DNA of 64,000 bases from Symmetrospora coprosmae. Lineage: Eukaryota; Basidiomycota; Cystobasidiomycetes; Symmetrosporaceae. Under the pieces are notes generated by a model. The model was not told the DNA's origin and searched no databases. It worked only from the letters and a program-made list of their open reading frames with translations. Both the position numbers and the translations under genes were made by a program. Positions 11,978-22,216 of this stretch are shown piece by piece. The stretch is taken from contig VUYT01000001.1 in assembly GCA_008802785.1 (NCBI GenBank), positions 620,001 through 684,000 on the forward strand, read 5' to 3'. Each line of letters begins with the position of its first letter. The first letter of the stretch is position 1.

Positions 11978-13652
11978 CTAGTGCTTTGACCGTCGAGTAC
12001 GAGTCGTTTTCTTCGAGTGCCCCTGCGTCTGCTTCCATCGTGTCACCTCGTCCTGCATTTGCGTCGCGACCTTGGCCATTCTCCTGTCGTACGCTCCGGC
12101 TACCTCCAAATCTCGCAGCTCACTCATGAAGATGACGTCTTTGCCGAGGTGTTTGGCGCGTTTGCACGTCAAGCGCGAGGTGATGTGGAAGAGACCAACG
12201 AGCTGTCGATGCGGCAGCCACTTGAAGCAGATGCGCATGCAAGGCATCGTCTGGTGGGAATTGAATTCGTCCTTCTGATCCTCGGACGCCGTCAAGGCCT
12301 CCCAGTTGCAGACGGTTGGGTGGTACTTCCATTGCCAATAGGTTGTGCCGTCCTTGTCAGTCTTTTGCTCAAAGTCGGCTGGATGAACGACACCGCACTT
12401 TTCGCATGTCCTGCCGGCGCTCAGGAGAACCCAGGCGTTGTGCACACCTAGTGTGTTCTTGAGACTGCTCGCCTCCAGGACGTTCTGTCGCATAAATGCC
12501 ACTGCCATTGCCACTGCCGTGAAGCCACCCTCGAGTGCTAGGATGCAGCTCTTTTCGAGAAGGGCGCGACTGGCGTCCACCTCGGGGTCAATGCCCTGGC
12601 ATGGCGCATCCGTGCGCAGGCGAACGAGTGCCATGTGGGTCTGCATCATGTGCACTGTGAGATCGGTGTCGGCACATGCCTGCACGAGCGCAAAGACGAC
12701 CAGAATAAGGGACGCGTCCAGAGTGCCGACCTCGTCGTTGTCATGTCCTCGCGCCGCCTTCCGAAGTAATTCAATGGCGTTGCTGAACCTCTGCGTCTGA
12801 AGACTGCCCTCGGAGACGTAGATGTCACGCTCATATCGGCAGATCTGCTCGACGCGAAGAGAGAAACTGGTCCACCAGTTGCCGCGAGTCTGCATCATCT
12901 TCTGCATCTCTCGGACTCTGTTGTCGAATGCTGCGACAACTGCTGGTCTGCGAGGAGTGTCCCACTCTGTTCGCCCTTCGGCCCATTTGCCCCTGAAGCT
13001 GCCTCCTTGGTTGCGCTGCACAACCTTTGCGTGGATGGCAGCCCGCAAGCTTTCGGGACCTAGTGGAGGCACACTGACATCAGCTCCACGTTCGGAGATT
13101 GGAGACCGCCAATGGCAATCCTTGCGGCGATTTACCGGTGATGTCCAGCGGCTCATTCACGACGGCTTCGACGGCCGCTCTGAGGTCCTCTTCCGCCTGC
13201 ATCTTGGGATCGGTAGACTGAAACACGCAGCAGTCGGCGATCTGCGCAATCCATAACTCCTCTGTGCTGAGCTCGGTGCGCGTCGTGCTGGTGTCCTCAT
13301 CGTCATTTTCCTCGAGGTACGCCGGATCAGGCAATATGTAGATGAGATCACCGCGCTGGAACTCCACGTTCTTGAGGGAGGAGCACGTGTGGCTGCGTTG
13401 GAACAAACTGGTATGATTGACCATTGCCCTCGTTACGCTCATCTCGCGCATAGCAATTCGCAGAGTAGCTCCTGCACGGGCCGGGGCCAGGTAGGCGGAG
13501 ACGTCTTTCGCGTACGGCATGCCGGGCCAAATGACGGCGCCTTTGATATCGATGGACAGCTTGTTGACATGGGGAAGGTGCTGAGCAACGGGCACTACAG
13601 GCAGAGGTTTGAAGGTCTTGACGTCTAAGCGTGCGAGTGAAGGTGCGTTCAT
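11978..13652 (-). CDS. Uncharacterised protein with BAH-like segment and Cys cluster
   Basis: Two exons, 13652-13136 and 13059-11978, joined over a 76-nt intron using the second of two close acceptors (CACTAG); the first acceptor would run into a stop. 532 residues. ATG 13652 has a good context (AACC before ATG). Residues about 90-165 (VEFQRGDLIYILPDP ... LWIAQIADCCVF) resemble a BAH fold by pattern only. The C-terminal third has CEKC, a Trp-rich block (TYWQWKYHPTVCNWEAL) and a Cys/Arg-rich end. Tail is basic. If BAH is right, chromatin binding is likely. An upstream minus-strand frame at 13984-13649 stays open without an ATG, so a longer N-terminus is possible. Confidence 0.65.
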
Positions 13653-13711
13653 GGTTGTGATAATTTGCTGCTGGATAGGCGGCTGGAGCTGGCCTGACGG
13701 TCGAGCCTGTA

Positions 13712-13733
13712 CCGGGAACAGCTACGATCCCGG
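13712..13733. repeat. Hairpin repeat, copy 1
   Basis: 22-nt imperfect palindrome with CCGGGA/TCCCGG stems and a 10-nt loop, upstream of the BAH-like gene. A near-identical copy lies 211 bp away. Confidence 0.75.
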
Positions 13734-13922
13734 ACGAGGTCGAGGCATGCCTGCTCGTCACGGTCGCGTTGGAGTGCTTCATGTGCGAGCATCTGCCGAC
13801 CGTACGCGGTTTCGATGTCCGCCACAGAATGACGGGCTGGGGGCGGCACTACGTGGCCGGGCGGCCCTCCTTGTCGCAGTCGCTTGGAGGAGTCTCCAAA
13901 GGCTGACGAAGGAGCACTGCCC

Positions 13923-13944
13923 CCGGGAACAGCTACGAACCCGG
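13923..13944. repeat. Hairpin repeat, copy 2
   Basis: Same 22-nt unit with one base changed, leaving CCGGG/CCCGG stems. Same orientation as copy 1. Confidence 0.75.
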
Positions 13945-14118
13945 TAAGCCGCGCTCCGTCTGTAGGAGTGATATTCGCATCACCTGAAGAGCATCAAGAA
14001 GGCTGGTCGAAGATTCAGGCAGGGTAGTCGGGTAGACAGTTCGTCAGTCTGGGCGAGCGAGTAGAGGAGCCGGGCGAGCTGAAGAGAGGAAAGGAATGAT
14101 CAGTGAGCCGGGCTTGAA

Positions 14119-14124
14119 TTTATA
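14119..14124 (-). promoter_or_regulatory. Putative TATA box for the BAH-like gene
   Basis: TATAAA on the minus strand, 467 nt upstream of the chosen ATG, implying a leader of about 440 nt that contains both hairpin repeats. Confidence 0.4.
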
Positions 14125-14370
14125 GACGCCATGTGTTCCATCGCCATGGAAGATCGGCAGTCAGCTTGCGCAGGCGCGAGAGCTTCCGCAGGCAAAAGCT
14201 TGACTAAAACCTGCGCATTGCGTCACTGCATGTGGATCCAGTCAGCAGCTTGCCAAGATTGGCAGTGTCCGGCTAGCTCGCTTGCAAAGTGGCGTCAGAG
14301 TCAGTGTCAACGGAAGATTCGAGAGCGAATCCAGAAGCGAGAGCGACCTGCGTTCACACTTGCGCGTTCG

Positions 14371-15995
14371 CTACAACAAGTGCTTCATGTAGGACAGCAG
14401 AAGGTGCACGTAGAGCAGCCTACCGGTTGGCCCAAAGTGCTGCGCATCCTTGTCTGGAGGCATAGCCAAACGTCCGTCAGATGGGATAAGCTACCGCCTA
14501 TATGGCTGCACACTCACAGTCCTCTTGGTAGCCTGCAAAGACGTGCTTAACGTCGAACGGCAGCACGCCATACTCGGGCAGGATGTCGACAGTCGCTGCG
14601 TTGAGCGCGGAGCCCTTGTTGTTCATGAAGGGCGCTCGAGGTATCTTGGCAACACCAGGAGGTGCAACGCGGTAGAACCAGATGCCCTTGTTGACTTTGA
14701 GGTTGTGAAGAGTGCGGTACACCTTGACCGTTTCGAGCCAGAGCTTATTCGCGAGCGCCAAGGACGAGCGCAAACGAGCGCGGAAGAGTTGAAGATACTC
14801 GACGGAGAGGGAAGATGTGGCGGGACGATCGTCGTACGTGTCAAAGATGTTGGCGGTGCTGAGATCCCAGAGTCTGTGCAATCACAGGCAAGATATTGTC
14901 CGTCAGCCAAGCTCCGCTTCTCGCGACTGCAAGAAAAAGTCCGCGCGCTGACTTTCTTGATTGGCTCGCGCCTGAGAGCACGCACAAGGTATGGAAGAGA
15001 ACGAGATCGAGCTTGATGCCTTCCTTTGCGAACGCCTCCGCCGTCAGGTTCATCCTGACCTCGAGCTCATCCGGCCCCTCTCCCGGCCGAAGCAGCGCCC
15101 ACGTGTCCTCCTCATTGAAGCTGCCGTACTTCATGACTGACCAGATTGTTATGTTGCCCCATGCGGCAGGCAGCTGACAGACATGCGGCGCTGGCCGCCA
15201 GAACTCCTGCGGGGCGATGCGACCGAGCGACATGCCGTGCGAGGGGGTGAAGAAGTCGCGGAGTGTGAGTGTGCCGTGCAGCAGCTCGCACATGTAGTCG
15301 ATGGTGAAGCGGTCCTGAGAGTCGCCAAAGAGTAAGACGTTCTTGTTGCGGAGATAGTCGAAGGCAGGCGAGTCGACGGCCTCGCGCGAGGTATACCCTC
15401 CATCGTGGTCGATAACAGAGCGATACGCGTCCAGCAAGTCGAAGCCGTCCTCAACGCCGAGACCGAGGTCGAGCTGACCCTCGAGACCCGTTGCGGACTG
15501 CTCTTCAATCGCGTCGAGGGCGGAGATGGGCAGCCAGCGGGCTTGCCTATGGACATCGATCGTCCTGTTGTGGTCGACAGTCAGGAACCCCGGCTGGCTG
15601 TAGTACGAGACTGGGTCCTTCGGATCGAAGAGCGCGTCGGGTGATGCACGGTACGCGTCGACCTGCGACGAAATGAGAGCTGGGAGCTGGCTTGGCGCAT
15701 AGTCGTCTCCAACGAGCTCGCCGATTCCAGCTAGGCAGAGCAGGGCGAGCGGCACAACGACGCGCCAGTCCAGCTTGGTCGCCACCTTGCTCCAGAGCGG
15801 GTAGGCTCCCTCGCTGCCATCGTCCGAGAGGGCTACCGCTTGCCAGCGCGGAGGAGGATGCCGTGACAGATCTCCTTCAGGCTCGAGTGAGACTGCGTGA
15901 TAGCGAGGAGCGGTCGGAGAGGACATGGGGTGCAGGTTGCGCCCTCGAGGAGAGCCGAGATGGGGAAAGGAAGTCTGCAGGCGTGATGCGCTCAT
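14371..15995 (-). CDS. Type II membrane protein with SGNH/PC-esterase-like motif
   Basis: Three exons: 15995-14986, 14873-14518, 14453-14371, giving 482 residues. There is a cytosolic Pro/Ser-rich N-terminus of about 77 residues, then one membrane helix at about 78-94 (VVVPLALLCLAGIGELVG), then a lumenal domain. Residues 219-229 (NVLLFGDSQDR) give a GDS motif with Ser227 as candidate nucleophile. LVLFHTLLWDLSTANIFDTY spans exon 1/2 and resembles the later block of SGNH/PC-esterase proteins. Possible role: O-acyl transfer or esterase activity on glycans in the secretory pathway. The substrate is unknown. It is transcribed in the same direction as the downstream BAH-like gene. Confidence 0.75.
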
Positions 15996-16112
15996 CTCTC
16001 CTCAGCCAGAGCGTACTGCGGATGGGATGCGGGCGAGCTCGCGCACCCGAGTCGGAGCATCGCGAGACGATGTTTGGGCGGCGGAGTTTTGGCGAGCACG
16101 TCGATAGCAATA

Positions 16113-17169
16113 TCACACTGCCACATCTCCGCAGCCGCTAAGCAACGGCGTTGTCTTGCCCGTCTTTGCGTCGTACAGCTGCCCCTCCTTGGCCCATCTC
16201 CACCGCAACCACGCCTGCAGCGGCTTGTCGCTGGGCACGACTTTCCTCCATTCTTCTGATCCACCGACCGCAGCCACGCCTCGTAGAGTGTCGCGATAGA
16301 AGATGCGGTAGCTGTCGAGAGCGTACGCGCCTATCCCCGGCAGGTGTGCAATCTCGTACGCGTCCTCCCGCTCGTCCGCTGCATCCAGCACCTCTTTCGC
16401 GCCAATCTGCCGCCAGCCTGCATCTGGCGAGCTGGTGGGGTACCCAGCACGGCGATATCGTCTATTCCGATGTGGTAGAGCTACCAACCACATCTGAGCG
16501 AGCGCAATGAGGCGGCGGGCGCGGCGGTTGTGCATCCCGATGGGCTGCAGGATGCTCGTGAGGACGTCGAGCTCGGCTGCAGCGAGAGAGGCAGGGGTGG
16601 GATATCGCGCGAGGATGATGCGCAGGACAGGGAGCGCCATGCGGCCGTGCGTCTGGTTCCATAGGATCGCCTGCACGCAGAGCGCGTACAGCGTCTCGCC
16701 GCCCCAGATCTCGACGTCCTGTACCAGGGCCTCCTGGATGAGGCCGAACCGCGTCTCGGACACCGGGACGCGCTCAACGACTTGCTCTTGCTTCCGCTCG
16801 CGGGCTCGCTGAAGCTGCTGCTCTTCCTCCCGCTTCACTGCTGCTGATGCGACCGCGACGGCCGTGGAGAGTGGCGGCGACTCGGACTCGGCGTCGAGCT
16901 TCTCGCGCTGATGCGACTGCTTCTGACTCTGTAGCTCTGTCTTGACCAAAGGAAAGTAGGGAGATAGACGCGCGGGCCTACGCGCGCTTGCATTATTCGT
17001 GATTGCAACATCTTCTGGCTCGCCCTTGACGATGTGGACCTGGAGATGCGAGCGGGTCAGGCGCGACCAGCTGAGAAGCAGCGGCAACAGCAGCAGCAGT
17101 AGCAGCAGCAGCAGCAACACGTACAGCACCTGTAGATCTCCTGCTGCTCAGTCTCGTCACAGCTGGCAT
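16113..17169 (-). CDS. MBD4-type HhH-GPD DNA glycosylase
   Basis: Exons 17169-17125 and 17039-16113, 323 residues. The first exon (MPAVTRLSSRRSTGA) ends in a GTACGT donor; the intron has a CTGAC branch. The alternative of reading through gives no ATG. The N-terminal 110 residues are charged and low complexity. The rest matches the catalytic domain of MBD4: LIQEALVQD, then ILWNQTHGRMALPVLRIIL, LQPIGMHNRRARRLI, and the helix-hairpin-helix LPGIGAYALDSYRIF with the catalytic Asp. Known activity: removes thymine or uracil from G mismatches at deaminated CpG. No methyl-CpG-binding domain is present, as in other fungal members. About 35 residues are inserted before the HhH compared with animals. Confidence 0.85.
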
Positions 17170-18026
17170 GTCTCAATGCGGTTCAGGGTTAGTAATAGTC
17201 TCTGCGAGAAGCCTCATCGCGCGCCGTCTCTGTCGCGGTCTGGCTCAGTTCTGCTCAGGTTGTACAGCGGAAAGGAGACTGCGTCACCGCAGCATTGATT
17301 GCAACATGCACAGTCCACATTCTGGTGCAGCCTCTACGCAGCTCAGGCCCCTGCAGCGTCGCCTGCGCTTGCCCGTGCGCTTTTGAGACTGAGAAGGTCA
17401 CCCCAGGCCAGCACAATGCCCAACAGTTGGCGAAGTGAGCCACGGCATATATCTCTCCAAGTCAGGAGGAGAGGAGGAGCTGCGGGACATGGAGGCATAC
17501 ACTAGAGGCCTTGGAGAGGGAGCCACAGACCCTGCCCTAGTTCTTCTCCCCTTTTTTCCGTCTGACGGAGATTCTCGTACCCTTTTCGCCCGCAAGGAAG
17601 AAGAGGCTCAATTGCGCACCAGATAGGGCAGATGCTCGCCCGCTGGGATGGCGAATGAGCCTTACGCACTGAGTTACAGTTCATACGTGACAGACGATGG
17701 ATCCGCTGCCTTCTTGCGGGTTCGCGCTTCTCCCTGGCGACCGGAGGCCTGAGCCCGATGCAAGCCGGCGCGGCGACGACGACGCGCGGAGAGGTTCCGC
17801 CGTTGTGCGACGAGCCAAAGCTCAGCTCTGCGCTGCTCAGGGTCTGCAGCTGTCCTGCTCCATTTCGCTCCTCTCTTCTTTTCCCTCCTCGTCATCGTCC
17901 CTCCTCCTCCTATCCTACCTCTCTCGCACACCCTCCCCTCATCCTGCCCTTCTCGCCGCATACGCACCCACACTCCCTTGTTTACCCCTCTAGTTGAACA
18001 TACTCACCCACCTCTACATTGTCAGG
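17170..18026. other. Intergenic between divergent glycosylase and GH5-CBM1 genes
   Basis: No gene recognised. A long pyrimidine-rich stretch at about 17850-17960 on the plus strand probably marks the 5' leader of the GH5-CBM1 gene. Confidence 0.45.
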
Positions 18027-20662
18027 ATGGGCCTCAAGCACCTGTCCCTGTTGGCGACGGCTGCGCTCTTGAGCGCTCAGGCGGCATCAGCCAATCTCGC
18101 CGAGAGGCAGGCCACCGAGTGCGCGGCGCTTTACGAGCGGTGGTGAGCTGGCATGCTAACAATGAGCTTGCTGAGCGTAGACTACGATAGTGCACTGGCT
18201 GATCCGGCTCGAGTCTCGCACACGGTAGCGGCGGCTGGTCTGCATCCGGAGAAGCGGGACCCGAGTGCTGCTCGGAGGGCGTCTGCATTGAGTGAGTCGA
18301 TGGCGTTCTCTACGGCAACGAAACAAGATGCAGCGTGCAGAGCCTGAACATGATCCCTCGGCGCGCCCGCTCAGGATGAATCCGTTCTACTCGTGCGTGC
18401 TCATCTATCTGCAGAGCTTTGATGGAGAGATTGCAGAGCAAGACTAACAGCGATCTGGTTGCCTACTCGTCCATGCAGTCAATGCGTCCCCAAGGACCAG
18501 GCCTCCTCGTACAGCAACGGCGGAGCTGCTGGCTCGACTTGCACAACTCCGGCCGACGTGACCCTCACCGTCACCGTCACCGGCAACGCCCCCTCCGCCA
18601 CGATTTCGTCCTCAACTGCCGGCGCACCGGCTGCGAGCCCATCCGCCGGCACAGGCAACGGCAACGCCGGCGCGACGGCCGGTCAGTACGGCCAATGCGG
18701 TGGCATTGGCTACTCGGGAGCCGTCAACTGCCCCTCGGGTTGGACGTGCACCGACCTTGGCAACGACTACTACAAACAGTGTCTTCCCTCCGGCCAGAGT
18801 GCCAACCCTGCCCCAGCCCCGCCCGCTCCGAGCACCAGCAAAGCAGAGCCTGCCCCAGTTCCGTCATCGTCGAGCGCGGCACCAGCACCCTCCTCCTCGA
18901 AGCCGGCTAGCGTGTCGTCCAGCGCAGCGCCCATTGTCACCTCGAAGAGCTCGCCCACCGTCGCGCCCGCTCCTACCACCGTCGCCACCTCTACCAAGCC
19001 GTCCAGCTCCGCAGCGCCCGCTACTACCTCTGCTGCCACGCCCGCTCCAGCTCCGGCTTCGGGCTTCCTCGCTGGCGTCAACCTTGCTGGCTTTGACTTC
19101 GGAATGTCTGCGAGTTGCCTTTCTTCAGCGCTTGATGAAGCTAAGCAAGCCGGCTGACTTTGTCTCCTATTCCGCTGCAGGTCTGGGGCTGGTCGGGTAC
19201 CTACGTCGCTCCGGTTCGTGCATCTCCTGCGTGAGCGACACAGTTGCATGACTGACGCCATTGTCATCCTCTCTCCATATAGCCCGTCGCTCAGATCGCT
19301 CACTTCGCTAGCCAGGGCGTCAATGCATTCCGTATTCCGTTCGGTACGTTGTGCCGGCCATAGAGTCGACAAGTCCTGAGCTAACGTATGGCTGTCTCCG
19401 TAAGCAGGCTGGCAGTACATGGAGACTTCTCCCGGTGCCGGTCTCAACGCTGGCTTCTTCGCCCAGTACGATGCCGTCGTTCAGGCTGCTCTCAAGGCCT
19501 CCACCGCACCCTACGTCATTCTCGACCTGCACAAGTGGGTTAAGGCTCATTAGAGACTTCGCAACTCTCAAACTGACTCACTGTGTTGTCTCTCTCGAAG
19601 CTACGGCCGCTGGAACTCGGGAGTGGTCGGTAAGGATGGACCGTCTTCCGCCCAGTTCGCCGCACTCTGGGGCGCGCTCGCCAAGAAGTACGCTGGCGAG
19701 AAGAAGATCATGTTTGGCCTGATGAACGAGCCGGTAAGTAGGCTGCTGTCCCTCTCTCGCTGCGCGAGTACGTCAGGCTGACCCGTCCGTTGCTGCCCGC
19801 CGTATTACAGCACGACATGGACATCAAAGAGTTCAAGACCCCGCTGCAGGAGGCCGTCAACGCCATCCGAGCTGCCGGCGCCAAGACGCAGTACATCCTC
19901 CTGCCCGGTGCTGAATGGTCGCACGCTTCCAGCTTCTTGGGCGCGAGCAAGGCGGCACTCTCGACCATCTCGGACCCAGCAGGAGGCAAGGCGCTCCTTG
20001 TCTACGACTTCCACCAGTACCTCGACCAGGATGGCTCCGGGACGAACAGGGAATGCGTTAGTGCTCTTGAACTCTTGTACTCCCGCCTGTATGCTGACAT
20101 GATTGCCGTACACAGGTCACCGACCGGTCCGACATCTGGTCTGCCATTGCCGCAGATCTTCGAAAGGACGGCCGCAAGGCTATCATCACCGAGATTGGAG
20201 GGGTGCGTCTGCTCTGACGTCTGCTTTGCGCTTCAGAGTTCGACCGAAGCTGACTTTGGCAATGCTTCTCCTTGAGCACAGGCCTCGACCGACTCCTGCA
20301 TCAAGTACCTGAAGAGCGCCCTCACCATCATCAAGGCAAACCCGGAGTTCATCGGAGTGACGCCCTGGGCAGCAGGTGAGAGCGTTGTGTCTGTATTTAA
20401 GAAATAGAGCAAGTGCTGAAGCAGCCATGGTTGTTTCTCTCCCGCTCCTCAGGAGCATTCGACCAGGGCTACGAGCTCTCGCTCACCCCGGCCAACGGCG
20501 TCGACACCGTGAGTCCGCACACAACGCACTACACCGACCTAGTCGCTGACCGTTCTCGCTTTCCCCTTACAGCCTATCTGGGCCCAGGCGATCCGACCTG
20601 CCCTGCTCGGCTCCGGTGGCAAGGCCAAGCGCCACATCAAGGCTCGCCTCGCTCAGCACTAG
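18027..20662 (+). CDS. Secreted GH5 endoglucanase with two N-terminal CBM1 modules
   Basis: Thirteen exons: 18027-18142, 18229-18291, 18375-18392, 18479-19109, 19181-19213, 19283-19343, 19408-19534, 19601-19733, 19811-20056, 20116-20202, 20282-20375, 20453-20508, 20573-20662, giving 584 residues. A signal peptide ([19 protein letters not shown]) is followed by CBM1 number one (about 32-70, CAALYERCGG to YSQCVP), CBM1 number two (about 134-169, [13 protein letters not shown] to YYKQCLP), a Ser/Pro/Ala linker and a GH5 barrel. The acid/base Glu is in FGLMNEP, the nucleophile Glu in ITEIGG. Role: extracellular cellulose cleavage. Exon 3 is 18 nt. The exon 4/5 join needs a GC-AG intron. Confidence 0.93.
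19110..19180 (+). other. Probable GC-AG intron in GH5-CBM1 gene
   Basis: Donor GCGAGT, branch GGCTGAC, acceptor GCTGCAG. It is the only choice that keeps the conserved FDFG ... YVAPP alignment with the paralogue at 36986-38324. GT donors nearby put the next exon out of frame. Confidence 0.65.
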
Positions 20663-21541
20663 GCTGCAGGCTGCTCCGAGCTTTGATATTCTCCTTTCTT
20701 GCAGACGAGCTCGATGCTTTAGCTATGGTCTCCTTCCTTTTGTCTCTTCAGCTTCTTCGCGCGTGTCGGCGACACAGGGCTTTCGCACCCACCTTCTCTT
20801 GAAATGCAGTGTCTTACCAAATTGATGCGTATTATGAGGTTATCTGAAGCGAGCGCCAGCATGCACTTGTGAGCTCGTACGAGCAGCTGACTTTGAAGCT
20901 CCTGCTGCTGCCATGGTGCTGCTTCATGTATACGTCGCAATGAGGCGAGGACGACCGCAGCAAGCACGCGACAGCAGGCTCTAATCGGCTTCCAATTGGC
21001 ACGGTCCACCAGGCCATAGATCTATGCACAGCATTCACTCGTGTCCTACGGTACAGCTGCGCTGGAGGAGACTGCATGCAAGGCTAGCAGTAGACAGTGT
21101 CCGGGCGGCATTGGTAAAGAGGAGAGCACGGGACATCTGGCTGGTCCAGGCAAGGCCACGGCAGGCCGACGTGGGACGGACGTGGAGTGGACGTGGAGCG
21201 GGCGTGGTGTGGTCGTCAGGCTGCCGTGGATCTCGCTGAGGGGTGAAGTCAGCAGCCAGCGCCCGTCGTCGTTCGTCTCGACCCATCTGCTGTTGACCGG
21301 CTGCCGGTGCACACACCACCACCCACCTCTTCGTGGTGCAAGCCGCAGCAACTCTACGACAACCAAAGCAAGAATGAAAGCATGGTCGTGACGTCGTCTC
21401 TACTCGTAGCTGTGTAGTTGCGGCGTCGCCATTGCCTCCATCACGGCTGGCGTTCGTCATGGCGGCCCCGTGGCGATGGAGCAGGTGGCCGCCCGCCTTG
21501 TCCCAGCGGAGCACCTGCCCCGAAGCATAAGAGGCAGCATG

Positions 21542-21660
21542 AGCACCAGCACCACCGCGCAGACAACCTCCGGTGCCAAATCTTCATCGTATATTTCCGT
21601 CAGACGGACATTCAGGGAGGACGCTTGCCCGCGGCGGAGGCAGGCGCGCTCGCCTCCGCC
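21542..21660. repeat. Imperfect direct repeat, copy A
   Basis: Begins AGCACCAGCACC, shares CGCGCAGACAACCTC and GAGGACGCTT with copy B, and ends in the CGCGGCGG block. Confidence 0.6.
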
Positions 21661-21697
21661 TGAGAGCCAGAGGCGCACCAGCACCAGCACCAGCGTC

Positions 21698-21810
21698 AGC
21701 ACCAGTACCGCGCAGACAACCTCGGGCGCTGGAACTCCACCATGATCCTCTGCCAGCCGGATGATTTGGGGAGGACGCTTCTCCGCGGCGGCAGGGCGAG
21801 CGCCCCTCCC
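21698..21810. repeat. Imperfect direct repeat, copy B
   Basis: Same block order as copy A with substitutions and small indels, starting 156 bp downstream of it, about 400 bp upstream of the second GH5 start. Confidence 0.6.
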
Positions 21811-22216
21811 GTCATCAGCAGCTGGGTACGCATTGCCTGCGCTGCCACAGCAAACCGGCTGCGAGCAGATGACTTTGGCTCATAAGTGTCGCGCTTCGCT
21901 GCCTAGCTACCACCGGCTCCACCGCGCGCCCAGTTCCCGCTCGCGATTTCTACTGACTACCTTTCACCGGATCCGAAGCGCAGCATCCGCCAGACAGGCT
22001 GAATTGCGGTTCGGTCGAGATGCGTAAGGATAGCCAGCACTTCAGAGACTGCTCTGCCTGGGGTGCCTTTAAGATGGCAGCTGCTTCGGGCCCGCCTCTC
22101 TCTCTCAGCCTTCATCTGCCTCATCGCGCAATCACACTCCCTTCCCACAATCTCTAGCTTCGTCTTCCTCTCTCCTTGCACGCCTGTCAGACTCATTGCC
22201 CTTTGCTTAGCACACC

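Larger units (their letters stand above)
13653..14370. other. Intergenic / long 5' leader of BAH-like gene
   Basis: Contains the two hairpin repeats, a minus-strand TATAAA, a minus-strand open frame without ATG (13984-13649), and the 3' region of the SGNH-like gene. Confidence 0.5.
20663..22216. other. Intergenic, 1.55 kb, between GH5 genes
   Basis: No gene recognised. It contains short GACGTGG-type direct repeats at about 21165-21205, an imperfect direct duplication (21542-21660 and 21698-21810), and a pyrimidine-rich leader before the second GH5 gene. Confidence 0.5.

Noticed and set aside
17700-17740. Possible tRNA T-loop (GGGTTCGCGCTTC)
   Set aside because: No matching acceptor, D or anticodon arms around it.
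20663-22216. Possible transposon between the GH5 genes
   Set aside because: No terminal inverted repeats, transposase or reverse-transcriptase motifs were seen; only a short direct duplication.
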